This document shows positions 49,009 to 60,500 of a stretch of 64,000 bases of DNA, in pieces. This DNA comes from Chromera velia (taxonomy: Eukaryota; Sar; Chromeraceae), in the NCBI GenBank assembly GCA_018398765.1, contig JAHBMJ010000653.1, forward strand, positions 1-64,000, in the 5' to 3' direction. Numbering within the stretch: the stretch's first letter is position 1; every line of letters starts with the position of its first letter. A program made the translations under genes and the position numbers. A model generated the notes under the pieces. The model saw only the letters and a program-made list of their open reading frames with translations, did no database searches and was not told where the DNA came from.

Positions 49009-52000
49009 AGGAAGGAAGGAAGGAAGGAAGGAAGGAAGAAAGGAGAGAGAGGAAGGAGGGCGGCCTAAAATATTTCTCTCTCGATAGAGAGAATTGGAAC
49101 ATTTTTTAATCATCTTTTGGCGTGGAGAAACCATGGCAGGAAAACCGCACGTTCATTCACACCGCCTTCGATCGGTCTTTCCTCGTTCAGCCCTCCTTTC
49201 TTCCTCCATATCCATCGCCGTCCCACCACACATCTGAATTTTTCTCCCAATCCCTGACTGACTGACCTTTTGGTGGGTGCCATCCAGTAGAAGAAGTCGA
49301 AACACTCAAGGAACGAAGCAACGGCAGCCATGAGCATTAAATCTGCATACACTCTCGCACACACACACACACACACACACACATGTACAAATATATATAC
49401 AGAGAGATAACATGTATGTATAGAGAGAGAGAGGGCGAGAGAGAGGGAGAGAGAGGAAGGGAGAGAGGCTGACAGGAAAAACTAGACAACCATTCTATCT
49501 CCAACTCCCCAGAAAGAAAGAAAGAAAGAAAGAGGGGTCCCCAAAGGCCAACAGAGAGAAACAAAAGCCAGGCAGACTGACAGGTGCATGCATACCTCTT
49601 ACTCTACTGCAAGCGGGCAAACACCAAGACGACACACTACAGGAATCCCTGACCGAATGCCAAAGAGAACACAAAAAGAAAAGCCTGCCAATGTTTTGGA
49701 GCCTCTGAGTCGACCCACCTGTTTCAACGGAAACCCGGCAGCCCGGATGCACAACCTTCACAGCAACATCCCTCCAACAATCAGCCCCTCCACTTGGTCT
49801 TTCAAGTTGGCCCGACTCTCCCCTCTTGCTTGGCTCTGTTTTGTCTTGCCTCAGTTTCCCTTTATAAACCTGAAAAACACAAACCAGGAACACACACACT
49901 GTGTGCTTGACGTGGATGGGTTCGGGATTCATGCAATGTAGTGAGTAAAAGCCGAGAAAGACGTATCTCAAAACTGCAGATAGAGGAGCACGATGACTCC
50001 GAGTCTCTGCATCCATCCCTCTGCTCCTCTCTCTGTCGTCACCGTGACGTCGAACCGAAACTTAGTGCTGAGGAAATCCAAGATTGCAGCCATTCCTTTC
50101 CTTTCCTTTGCAGCCTGGATCCTGTGGAGCAGCTGCTTACTCAACAGCACTCTTCCAATCGGACGATTGCTCTTGCCCTACTGTTTCTTCATAGCAGAGA
50201 CTGTCGAGTGCATGGAGGGAGATGTACAACCTTTAAGTGAGAAACAAAAGAAAGAGGACAAACATGAAGCACAACTGTGGGTGTCGGCTCATTCACATGC
50301 AACAGGGGGCTGGGAGGGAGGGAGGGCTGACTTGTGCGATACAACCAGAGCCCACTGGTCTGCAGGGGTGGTACATTCAGACAGGCGCAGAAAGTGTGTA
50401 GAAAACGAAAAAGGCGAGAGTGAAAACTGACCGAAGACTCTGCGAAACAGAAATTAGCATACAAATCAGGCCGATGGAAGACAGGCAGCTCGACGAAAGG
50501 TGAAAGAAATTGAAGGAAGGAAAGAAATTCGAATTCCATGACAGAATCAAAGACAGAAGAAAACAGGAAAGTGGATATTCGAAAGCCACCCATCTGCTTT
50601 GGTGTCTGTCGCTTCTGTTGACTGACTGACTCCTCTTCGATCTGCAGCCACTCTTTCCACTTGTCCCCAAATGCGCGTCTCAGTACTTTGTCAGTGGCTG
50701 AACGGGAGTGAGGTCGGACCCTTGAGTGAAATCTGCATCCATCCGTGCACCCATGATCCAGAAGAGAGAATGACGGCAAAGTAGAAACTGCCAGAATCGC
50801 GTTATTGAGAGCTGATCAGCAGACAAGAGAACAGCGATCCGAATTCCAGATTGCAGGGAAAGTCAGTCAAGCAGTCGGCCGAGTCCTTCTAAAGTCGGCC
50901 AGGTCACTACTCAATCAGCCATTCAGAGAGAGAGAGAGAGATTTCTCCGAAGTCTCTTCACATTCAATCAAGGCGCGAGAAAGACCGATTTCCCTTTTCC
51001 CTGTGAATCAACATTGTCGCTGGTCGAGAAACAAGCATCATCTTTCCTTGCCAATCGCACGCGCAACCAAAATCTTCCATTATAAGCAATGTTCATACTC
51101 GAATGCTGTCTCATTTTCTGCTGTGCAATGCATTACGACTTCTTTCTTCCACACTCAAGGCCAGGGCTGGGTACTCCTTCCGGTATCTGGCCAGTCGGAA
51201 AAAAGGACCCTCAAGACACCTTTTCGTCTGCCTGCCGTCGCCACCCGCTGCCTTCATTTGACTTGCTGACCTCGCACACCTCTCACAGAAAGAGGGGGGG
51301 AAGAGGTCCTGTCGGGTCCCTGCCCACTGCATGAACTTAATATAACAGGGCCCGCACATCTCCACGGCCCAATACAGAAAACCCCACCGCACATCTTCAG
51401 CCCACTGAAGCTTCGCAGGCGAGGAATCAAAGAGAACGCAGATCCAAAGAAAACACTCCAGGGGAAGCGCTAAGGCGAAAAGAGAGGCCAGCTGAATGGA
51501 CTTCACTAATCCTCGGAGACAGAAAAGGAGACGGATTAATAGAGACTTGAACCATTGAAACCAGGTCCGCTTTTTAGTACGCACTCTTTCTGCATCTCCC
51601 CTTTCCTCTGGCACCTCTTCATCTCTGCCATCTCCACTCTGTATACCCAATCTTTCTCTCTCCAGTGACGCTCTCGCTCCCACACCTCCCTCCTCTTTCG
51701 CTACGTCCACGTCTCGATGAACAGACCGAATCCCGTCTCCGTCTCCGTCTCTCCGGACTCCGTCTCCGTCTCTTCGCTCTCGAGGTTTGTGGGAAAAAAA
51801 CGGAAATCCATCATGTGATCGAACACATCTCAGTGACTCCCAAATACTTCGAAATTGCTCTTCTGGAGACGCAAAGACTGGAGAGAGAAGGACGCAGGAC
51901 GGTTGGAAGGATCCTCGGAGAACGGAAGACCAAAAGAGCTGATCGGTCTCACCCCGGGCATTCGTGCCAGTCAAGAAAGATTTCCAAAAAGAGCCGGCAC

Positions 52001-52073
52001 CCCTGCTTAAAGGTGAAAGAAGGGGAACACAAGGTTGCCACAGAGGACACGGGATGAGGCGCAAGGACCTCAT
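47286..52073 (-). CDS. ABC1/ADCK2-type atypical kinase, 8 exons, about 717 aa
   Basis: Exons: 52073-51280, 50732-50631, 50359-50332, 49869-49719, 49342-49267, 48862-48472, 48226-47831 and 47501-47286; all phases agree. ABC1 (UbiB/COQ8/ADCK) proteins are atypical kinase-like ATPases of mitochondria and plastids, and several act in quinone biosynthesis. Visible motifs are IKFMQWAGTRQDLFP at about 250 (KxGQ region), PVGSGCIAQVYKG at about 300 (glycine-rich loop), VAVKVVHPG at about 343 (ATP-binding Lys), LIESFEEGTPIG, HADLHPGNILV at about 522 (catalytic) and LDCGL at about 579 (the DFG equivalent). The C-terminal exon matches the family's helical end. HADLHPGN and the QW after KxGQ favour the ADCK2 subgroup. 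ATG 52073 is the first in-frame Met of exon 1 and starts a basic, hydrophobic, presequence-like N-terminus; a hydrophobic stretch follows at about 190-225. Oddities are Met for the KxGQ Gly and a Ser/Arg-rich insert near 140-180. Confidence 0.9.
47538..47616. repeat. (CA)n(GA)n microsatellite in an intron
   Basis: This lies in the last intron of the kinase gene, 40 bp upstream of its terminal exon on the gene strand, where it reads (TC)n(TG)n. Confidence 0.9.
48863..49043. repeat. (CAGG)n, (AAAG)n and (AAGG)n microsatellites in an intron
   Basis: On the kinase gene strand this reads (CCTT)n, (CTTT)n, then (CCTG)n ending CTGCAG, which is the acceptor of the exon at 48862. The intron's 3' end is built from simple repeats. 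Confidence 0.9.
50332..50359 (-). other. 28-nt microexon coding the kinase glycine-rich loop
   Basis: Between a CCCCTGCAG acceptor and a GTCAGC donor, 28 nt supply the last base of a Glu codon plus PVGSGCIAQ. The next exon starts VYKG. Skipping it would break the frame and remove the nucleotide-binding loop. Only this segment in the interval restores the family's PxGSGxxAQVYKG signature. Confidence 0.9.
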
Positions 52074-52853
52074 TGGCGTACCAAAACGGCGGGAATAGAA
52101 TCTTCGGCAGAAGGATTTGACAGCGGAGACGGCCTCCAGGCGGTGATATGTCAAACTAACAATCCGTGAAGACGCTCGACCCGCGGACAGCCGGACTGGA
52201 TCTCTTCGTAACAATTTGCATTGACCGAGCGCGGAAGCGGGAGAAATGATGGAACGTACCGGCTCCTATATAGCTGGTGCAGATCAGGGGATCGATAGAA
52301 TATCGATAGATACGCCCCATCCTGCTCCCTTCATTGAAGTTCATTCCCCATTCATTCCCCTCAGTGCCCGCGGCCGGGATCAGCCGCGCCGCGCCGCGGC
52401 GGCCGCGCGGCCCATTCCGCGGGTCATATTTTGCGGGGACTGCATGCATGCCTGCGCGTACGTGCAGCATGCAGATGCATGATGATGCATGCAGTCATCC
52501 GTGGAACTCAGACATGCAGATCTCAGACAGCCTGCGCACAACAATTCAACCGATACGCGCAAAAGCCACTCAGCACAATCTCAGCACATCTCATCTCCAA
52601 TTCAATCTCGGCACACATTTCAGCACAATGATCGAGTCGGGCTACTGATGGCTACCGTCACTTTTGAAGTTTTACACCTACTCGTCGTAAGAATCAACGT
52701 GGAACTCAAAGACAGCAAGTGTGCCCCAAAGAAAGCGTTTGAGACGGCGGAATATTGTTGAGTTTAGCAGCGAAAAGAAAAAGAGGTCCTCTTCGTTTCG
52801 TTTCTCCTTTCTTCCTCTAGAAACGTTGTTCTGGCCCGAACCAGCCAGGAGAC
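52074..52853. promoter_or_regulatory. Divergent promoter region, kinase gene and 1,931-aa gene
   Basis: The start codons (52073 minus, 52854 plus) face apart over 780 bp. The centre has a GC-rich, palindromic stretch at about 52361-52430 (GCCGCGCCGCGCCGCGGCGG), followed by clustered TGCATGC/GCATGC/GATGCATG words at about 52440-52495. A CCTATATAGCTGG box lies at 52263-52275. Such words resemble AP2-factor sites of apicomplexans, but function here is inference. Confidence 0.5.
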
Positions 52854-55800
52854 ATGGACAGAAAAAGGACGAAGACAATGTCGATACCGTGCCCTGAGGG
52901 AAGGAGACCCATGGAGGAGATTCCCTGTGGGAACCTGATGGAAAAACTGAATCGATTCGCAGACACGCTGAGAAGAGAACTCGAAGATGCCCAACTCCCC
53001 CTGTGTGTCCACGCGGTGTGGCAGCGCTTACTTGAGCTTTCCGTAGACGTGTGGGGGATTTGCTCTCGTTGCAGAGAGATGGATCCCGACTATCACTCTG
53101 TGGCTGGAGGAAGCGTGGTCAGTTTCTCTCGCGAAGAAGAAAAAAAAGAAAGAGACCCCACTTGTAGAGACTGACAACCTTTTGTATGTTTGTCTCCCCC
53201 TTTTCTCTTTGCAGATTTCGGAGGAAAAGTTTCTCTGCACGGCCCGGGACTTTCTGAACATCCTCGAGCAGACCCACTTCTTTCCTGACATTCTCGGAAG
53301 TGAGTCGTCTCGTCACACTTTTTCTCTGCTTGGAGAGAGGCCTCCCAACGTTCGTGCGAAGCACTGTTGCCTTTTTTTTCCGATCATTGAACTGAATATT
53401 TCTTGGGGTTTCCCACTGTCTCTTTCGCCCCTTTCTCTTTGCAGTGCGCCCCCTGGCTCGCGAGGCCGTGATGGAAATTTTCCAGCTGGCGAGGGCGTTC
53501 TGGGGGGACACTGCCGAGGTCCGTCTCCTGAACCCGAAAGTTGCCTTCTGGGACCGGGTCGAATTCCTCACCCACAGAGAGAGCAGCTCGGAAGGAGCGA
53601 CGGCCCTGGGACTGAAACTCCATCAGTGTGAACCAGAGAAACGTCTTTGGGGACTCGTCGAGCCTACCGAGTTTGGTCTTCTCATCGGGGGTATTGGTCA
53701 CCCTTTTTTTCTGGTGCGTTGGTTTGGGGTGGGGTAGTTGGTGGGGTCATTTTGGGACAGACAGAAGCCCGTCTCTTTTCGCTTTTGATAGAATACAAAA
53801 ACCAAGACTTCTCTGGTTGAAAAGCCATGAATCTTCTCACTCTGTCCGGCAGTTTGAATCAGCCTGTGCCCGACTGTTCGTGAGAGAAGAGTGTTTGCAA
53901 TGGCATCGTCACCTGTACCATTCGGAAAAGCCTTACAGTTGTGCACTTATTTCAAGTTCCCTCAGCCCTGTTGTCATGTGACCTCTTCCCTCCCTCCCTT
54001 CTCCTCCCGCCCCCCTTCCTCTGCCTCAGAGTGTGGGAGATGAGCTGGCCGCAGAGGAGAACAGACTGAAGGAAGCGAACGAGAACCCGAACGACGAGAA
54101 CGACGACGTGAAGTCCAACCAAGAGGAGATGCTGATCCGAGCCAAGCGCTTCTGGTTGGCCCTCATTGAGCATGTCCTGGTCAACCACACGAAAATGCCC
54201 AAGTACTTCCGCCTCGAGATGGAGGAGGACCAACTCTTTCCTGACGATGACGTCTACAGGGTTCGTTCGTTTGTTCATTTGGGGTCCTTTCGCCCGTTTA
54301 TTTATACTTGTACGTGTGTTTCGGTCTGTTTTCATGTATTTGATTTCTTATTCATATATTCTTTCCCATTTTCTTGTTTTTGCTTTCTCGTGTCACTTCG
54401 TCGTGCCGTGTATCTGCGGCGTCAAGGGAGGTGCGAGGAGGTAGATTGAAGTGCGAGGGGAAATTCCATCCGAAAAGAGGGCGCATGGACGCCCGGGAAG
54501 ACACAAAGAGCGAAGGAAGTCGGGGAAAGAATGGCGGAACGGAAATGTTGCACGCATGTGTGATTGGAAGGGGAAGGAAAAGGGGAGGAGGGGAATCAAG
54601 GGAAAGTGAATCAGGAAAAAGAGCTTCCTCACGACGCCTTGTGTCCTCTTGTCTCGTTCCCTCCTGGCTTCTGTAGTTTTGTCCCGTGCAGAGTGTAGCC
54701 GAGAGGCAGGAAAGAAACCCTCATTCGGGAAAGGGAGAATTCTGGAAAGAAGGAGGCAAGGCATGAACACCCCTCGTCCACTCAGGCTCCCTTGCGCTCT
54801 CTCTGTCGCTCTCGCTCTCTCTTTCTTGAGTGAGGAAGTGCGGGAAAAAACGCTATGTCATGCGCTCATTCTCTCTCACTCGCTGGGGTCGAGCTGCGAG
54901 AACACGAAAGGTCATTTTCATGTCCCTTCGGACTTTCGTTCGCTTGACCGCACGTTTGGCGCTTCCAAAGTCTTCTCTTTTTCTTTTCTTTTCTTTGCTC
55001 TTCCGGCTTCATCGTCATTTCATTATCTTCCCCCTCACGCTCTAAAGTTCCATGCAAAAGAAACGAATACAAGTTCGCGGAGATCCCCTCCCGTGTGGTC
55101 GTGCGTGAGAGAAAGAAGTGAGCTGGTGCGCCAAAATGCGGACGGGGAATGGAATTTGTCCGGGGAAGAGGAAGAAAACACACTCACTCAAAGGAACGAC
55201 TTTACCGACCAGGGCGAGTTGCTGCTGCAGAAGGCAGAGAACGGAAAGGCAACCGCGAACTGAGTCGGAATAAAGACCAAGCTGGCAGTCTGCAAGAAGC
55301 AACGAAAGAAGAAAGGAAAAAAAAGAAGCGACAGCGGAAAAGGAGATAAGAAGAGGACAGAAAAGAAAGAACGTCAGAAAGAAAGGCTTGTGGCTTAACC
55401 AGCTCAGCGTGCCCATCTTCTTCCCCCCCCGCCTCTCTGTCTGTCTGTCGTCCATCGCGCCCCTCCCTCTCTCTCCCGCTTGTTTGTTGTCTTTTGGAAA
55501 TGTCAGAGAAGAAGTTTCGAACTCCAGCTGACTGAAAATCTTTTGTTTGTGTCAAACCTCTGCGAATTCTGTGGAAGCACTTAAACTCGTTTGGTTTCGT
55601 TTCTTCCAATCTCTCTTTGGCTGGCCGGTCTGTCTGCCTGTCCCTCTGTCCAACAGTGTTCGTTCGTTCAACTCTCTTTGCCTGCCTGCTTGCCTGCCTG
55701 CATGCTTGCCTACACAAATGAGAACAAGAAGAAAGGTGACAAGGACAGCAGGAAAGAAGGAGAAAAGACAGGCACGAATTGAATGTGTTGGTTCATTTGT

Positions 55801-56303
55801 TTGTTCGTTTGTTGTTTTTTCTGTCGGCTTGTCTGTCTGCCTGGAAAACTAGATGCTGCTGGAAGCGGAGGAGCTCCTGCGTTGCTTCCGTGCTTGAGTA
55901 TGTCTGTGATGAGTGAAGAGACGGTACACTTGACATTCCTCCCAATCTCCACACTCAACTGGGGGGCTTGTTTGTCGAGCGAGCGTGCGTGCGGCAAAAC
56001 TTCGTGGATTGACTCCGTATTCGCATGATTTTCTTCGAGGGGAATTTCCTTGAAGACAAAGCCGCTCGAAATCTGACTCCCTTCTCGCGTTTCCTTCTCT
56101 TCTCCCGTGTGATGGACGGATGCAGAGACTGGAGACTGCGTACTACAAGCTTGTCGTCTACGCGAAGAACCTCCTCAGAGCTCGTCTGGACTCGGGCGCA
56201 CAGAAAGAGACTGGACAGATCATCCCCCCAATCGGCGGAGAGGTCTGTCTGTCTTTTTTTGCGCCTCTGTGATCCGGCGGGCGTCTCTACATGTACCTCT
56301 CTC

Positions 56304-56393
<90 letters not shown>

Positions 56394-57549
56394 GGTGCAA
56401 AATGGTGAGATGTGGATGTGGTCGTCAATCAAAGGGCGGTTCCTTTTGCAAACTTATTATGACCTCCCTCAGGACAGTGTGCGAACACACATGTCCTTCT
56501 GTCTGTCTGACAGCACGATGTAGTTTGTCTGCCTGCCTTTCTGTCGGCTACTTATCAAGTCGATTGAGAAGCCTGCCTTGCTCTCTGTTATGAAGCCCAT
56601 GACCCAAAATCTGCTTTCAAACTCACTCCGGTCAAGGGTCTTGAATTGCTCTGTAAAGATTTAATCATTCGTTCTGCTTTCCCTCTTCTGTGACAGCGAC
56701 TGGGTTGGCCAAACCTGAGGCGCACAATGGACACCCTTCACTCCCTTCTGGATGTGGAGGTCCGTCGGCCCTTTATTCCTTGCTTTTCTTTGTTTGTGCA
56801 GTCCGTCCGCATTTTTGTTTTCCCGTTCGACGGTTCTACCGCTCTTCATGAGCACTTTGGATTCCCTTTGCTTTAGCGTTCGTTTCTTTTCACTTTTCTT
56901 CTGCCAGAAGCCCATGATTGACAAAATCAACCGAGAGAATACTCAAAACGGTTTCGTTTTTTTTTTCTTTTTTTGCAGGACTCCACTACCGAGATTCTCT
57001 CCGCCGTCCGAAATCTACTGAACTCGCTTCGGGGTGGGTAGGTAGCAGTGTGGGTATGCGTAGGCACTCCAGTTTGTCCCTTGTTTTGTTCTTCCCTCTC
57101 TCTTTGTGTAGATTCTTCGTTTCTGTCCCTTTCAGGGGTCCTCGAAGAATCTCTCCGTCGAGTGCGCAGATGGCCTCTCTCGTGCCCTCTTTTTCTTTTT
57201 TCTGTATTTTGTTCCCGGAATTCTTCGGTCCCTCTGTCATTTCTTCAATGCTTGCGTTTTTTTCCGAGGCTTGTTGTCCTTGTTCGTTTTTCTTTACCTT
57301 TGTGGGTGTGATGTTTGTGTCTGGTCGCCCAAAGACCGAGGTGGCCTACTCGCTCATTTCCTTATTCTGTCTTGTGTTCCATACTTCTGCAGTGAAGGAT
57401 TGTATGACAATGGGGGCAGGAACGGCGATTCCGAAGGCTGAATTGTCGGGTCCTCTGGGAGGTCTGTCTTGTCTATCTGTCGTCTTCTATCTCTCTCTCT
57501 CTCTCACACATTCTTGCTCCCATTCCCGGTCTCAATCTTTCTTTCTCTT

Positions 57550-57597
<48 letters not shown>

Positions 57598-60500
57598 CGT
57601 GTGTGTGCGTGAAGGCGTATGAGTGTTCGAATTGTCATCGCTTCTCCCGCTCTTCGAACTTTCCTCTCTTACCCTTTCGTTTCTCTCTCTCCTCCTGGTC
57701 GGTGCAGCTACCTGTGAGCGTGCGTTCAAGGACGGGAAGAAGAAAGGAGGGAAGCACGGGCACCCTGCCTCTGAGGTTCCCTCTGTGGATCCGTACGTCC
57801 ATCTGACGTTCGGGTTTTCCTTTGATGACCTTCCTCTGAAGAGAGTGCTGTCAGGGGTGATCGAGGGGGAGGAGGAGGATGACGACTTCGGAGAGAGAGG
57901 GTTTGAGCCCGTCTCTGTGCCTGCAGTTCTCCTCTCTCGTGTGTGTCCAAAAAGATTTCGGCTCGATTCCGTCAAGGTCGGTCCGTCGGTTGGTCAGTCT
58001 TGCTTTCACTCTCCGTGAAGAAACGGGGAGGAAGAAAGAAAAAGACGGGGGAGAGAAAGACGAGAAGAAAGATTCGCCGTCGCAAGAAACAAATATAGGG
58101 AGCAGAAACCATCCAGTGCGATAGTGTGGATTGTAAAGCGAAAAGAGAACAAAAAAAAAGGGAAGGAGACAATTTTCCAGGGAATCTAAAAAAAATTTCC
58201 TGGATCCTGCGTGCGTGACACCACTCCCGTCCGTTTCCATTCCCCGTGTCTTTCTGTGCAGCGGGACAGCACACGCACCTGTCAGGAATATCTGGAGGAG
58301 TTGAGGGAGGCAGGCGAGCAGTTGAGGGATTTGAGCTGGATGTGTCCTGAGGATGAGCGATTGATTCCTGCTGAATGGCTGCGACCAGAGGAGGGGTACG
58401 GTTGTGACGACATGTATGAATGTGAGGAGAATGGGTACAGGAAGTTTGGGGAGAATACGGAGGGGGGGAGAGCAGGGAGAGAGATGAGGGAGCAGCTCGG
58501 TGGGACGGCCAGGCTTCTGATGTCAGGAAGCAGAAGGACTCCCAGGGCTCGGGCTCGGGATGGATCGAGAATGGTCAGTCAATGTTGCGTTCTCCTTCTT
58601 TCTGTTTTTTAGGGGTGTAGAAGGTAGGTTCGGTTCTTGTTCACAGGTTTGCAGTGACCCCTTTTTCAGTCTTTGTGCTGCAGTTTTCTCCACGGGTCTT
58701 TCCTTTCTCTTCTCGTTCTCTCGTTTGCGTGAGAGATGTTTTTTTCGATACACTCCTCAGCCATCGGTGCCCTGGTTGACCCTTCGGCTGCCTTGATCGG
58801 ATTTTTCTCTCGGTCTGTTGTTTTCTGTCGTTGTTTGAATTGAAGCTTCTCTGTCCTGTGACTCAACTTTTCGCGGCTCTTCCGAATGCACGTGCAGGTG
58901 GATGTGGGAGAGGAAGAGGAGAGGTCAGACGCGCACGACCTGTCGGAAGACGAGGATATGACTGAGGAAAGGGAGAGTGGGCACAAGGGACAGCAGCCGA
59001 GGGCTGTTGGGGTGACATTCTTCCACCCACTTGAGACGACAGACACGAAGAGAAAGCAGAACAGCCCCCTGACACCCCAGTCTCTCTGTTCCACCAGAGA
59101 GGGGGAGCGCACGCCGCTGGACGGCCCCTCACTCTTTCAGGCCGTGCTCGGGCTGATCAAGAAAGATACTGCCGCACAGGTCGGAAGGGAGAGAGCACAG
59201 CTGACGCACGCCAACACAAACCCAAGCCGCCTCACTTCCCAGGTGAAGGGTGGCAGGAAGTCATCGGCAGAGGAGACTCACCTGTTTCCTCGAGGAGACA
59301 CACACAGACAGAGACCCCACATGCTTCTGTCCATGCACCCTCAACAACCCCAAAGCAATCCCCCCTCTGGAGGGCAAAGGGAAAGCCAGGCGGCTGCGAA
59401 TGGAAAGAAGGGCCCCGCCCTTTTCCCCTTTGGGCAGTTGGCAGGCGCGATGGTTCCCTCGGGGGAAGCCGACAAGTCACCGACGTGTTCCTCTGTCTCA
59501 TCTCTCACCCAGCCTTCTGTTGCTGTACGGATTCGCGTCAACCCCTCGCCTCTCGCAGGTGGCCCCAAATCTTCCCTCTCAGCACCGAAAAATCCAACCA
59601 CGAAGACTGCCGAAGAAGAAGCAGATCCCCCAAAACCGAATAAGGACGCTGCCCTCCACCTTTTTGGAGCTCTCGGATCCTTGGGAGGTCTGACGGTGTC
59701 GAACCCCCCTCAGGCTCCCGATCCCCCCTCCACAGACATCTTCTCACGTCTTTTCCCCCCTGCACAGGTGAACTCGAAATTTCCCATTGATTCCTTCCCC
59801 CCACAGGCTGTGAAGCTGCCTGCTGCCGAGAAGATGTCACATCTGAACGGCGCACTTCCCGACAAAGAGCCCCCTGCCAACACCGGTCCGTCTGGTGCTG
59901 TCAAACGCCAGCGTCGTGGGTCGGGAAGGCAGCCCGGGGAGACTCGAGAGACAGAGCCGCAACAGGCAGTGCCAAATCGGATGGCCACGAGACGGATGTC
60001 CACTCGACAGACGGCTGCCCACCTGAAGGCATCCCAGCAGCAGGCAGCATCTGAAGTCGAATGCAACAGCAACAGCAGCAGAGAAGACTTGAAGGGAAAA
60101 GAGAGGAAGGAGGGAGCAGTGGCACGGGGAGAGGACGCGATCCCCTCTCATTCAGCACCCGCCGACCAACCGCAGCAGCAACAGCAGAAGCGGGCCCGCG
60201 TTTGCCCTCCATCCCAGGAAGACATGAAGGCGAAACAGATCCCCAAAGGAGTGGGTGTTGGTGTGGGGCATTCCATGTTCTCCAACCTCACTGCAGCGTT
60301 CCCTACAGGGAAAGATCCCTCCCCCCCTCCCCCTCCCTCAGATCCCAGAAGAGGCCTACCGTCTCTCCTCTGTGGTGCTTTCAGCAAATCTTCAGGAAAG
60401 AAAGAGATTTCAGAACACCTCGAGACACAGCAGTCGAGCACGAGGAATCCCTTTCCATCCCCCCGCGCAGACAGAGGGAGAGATACAGAGGATGTCAATC

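Noticed and set aside
50043-50121. Alternative exon for the kinase (IQAAKERKGMAAILDFL)
   Set aside because: It fits phase, but the 28-nt microexon at 50332-50359 restores the invariant PVGSGCIAQ motif directly before VYKG, which this segment cannot.
57149-57169. 21-nt optional exon in the 1,931-aa gene
   Set aside because: Acceptor TTTCAG and donor GTCGAG keep phase, but neighbours also join without it and the donor is poor. Left out pending transcript data.
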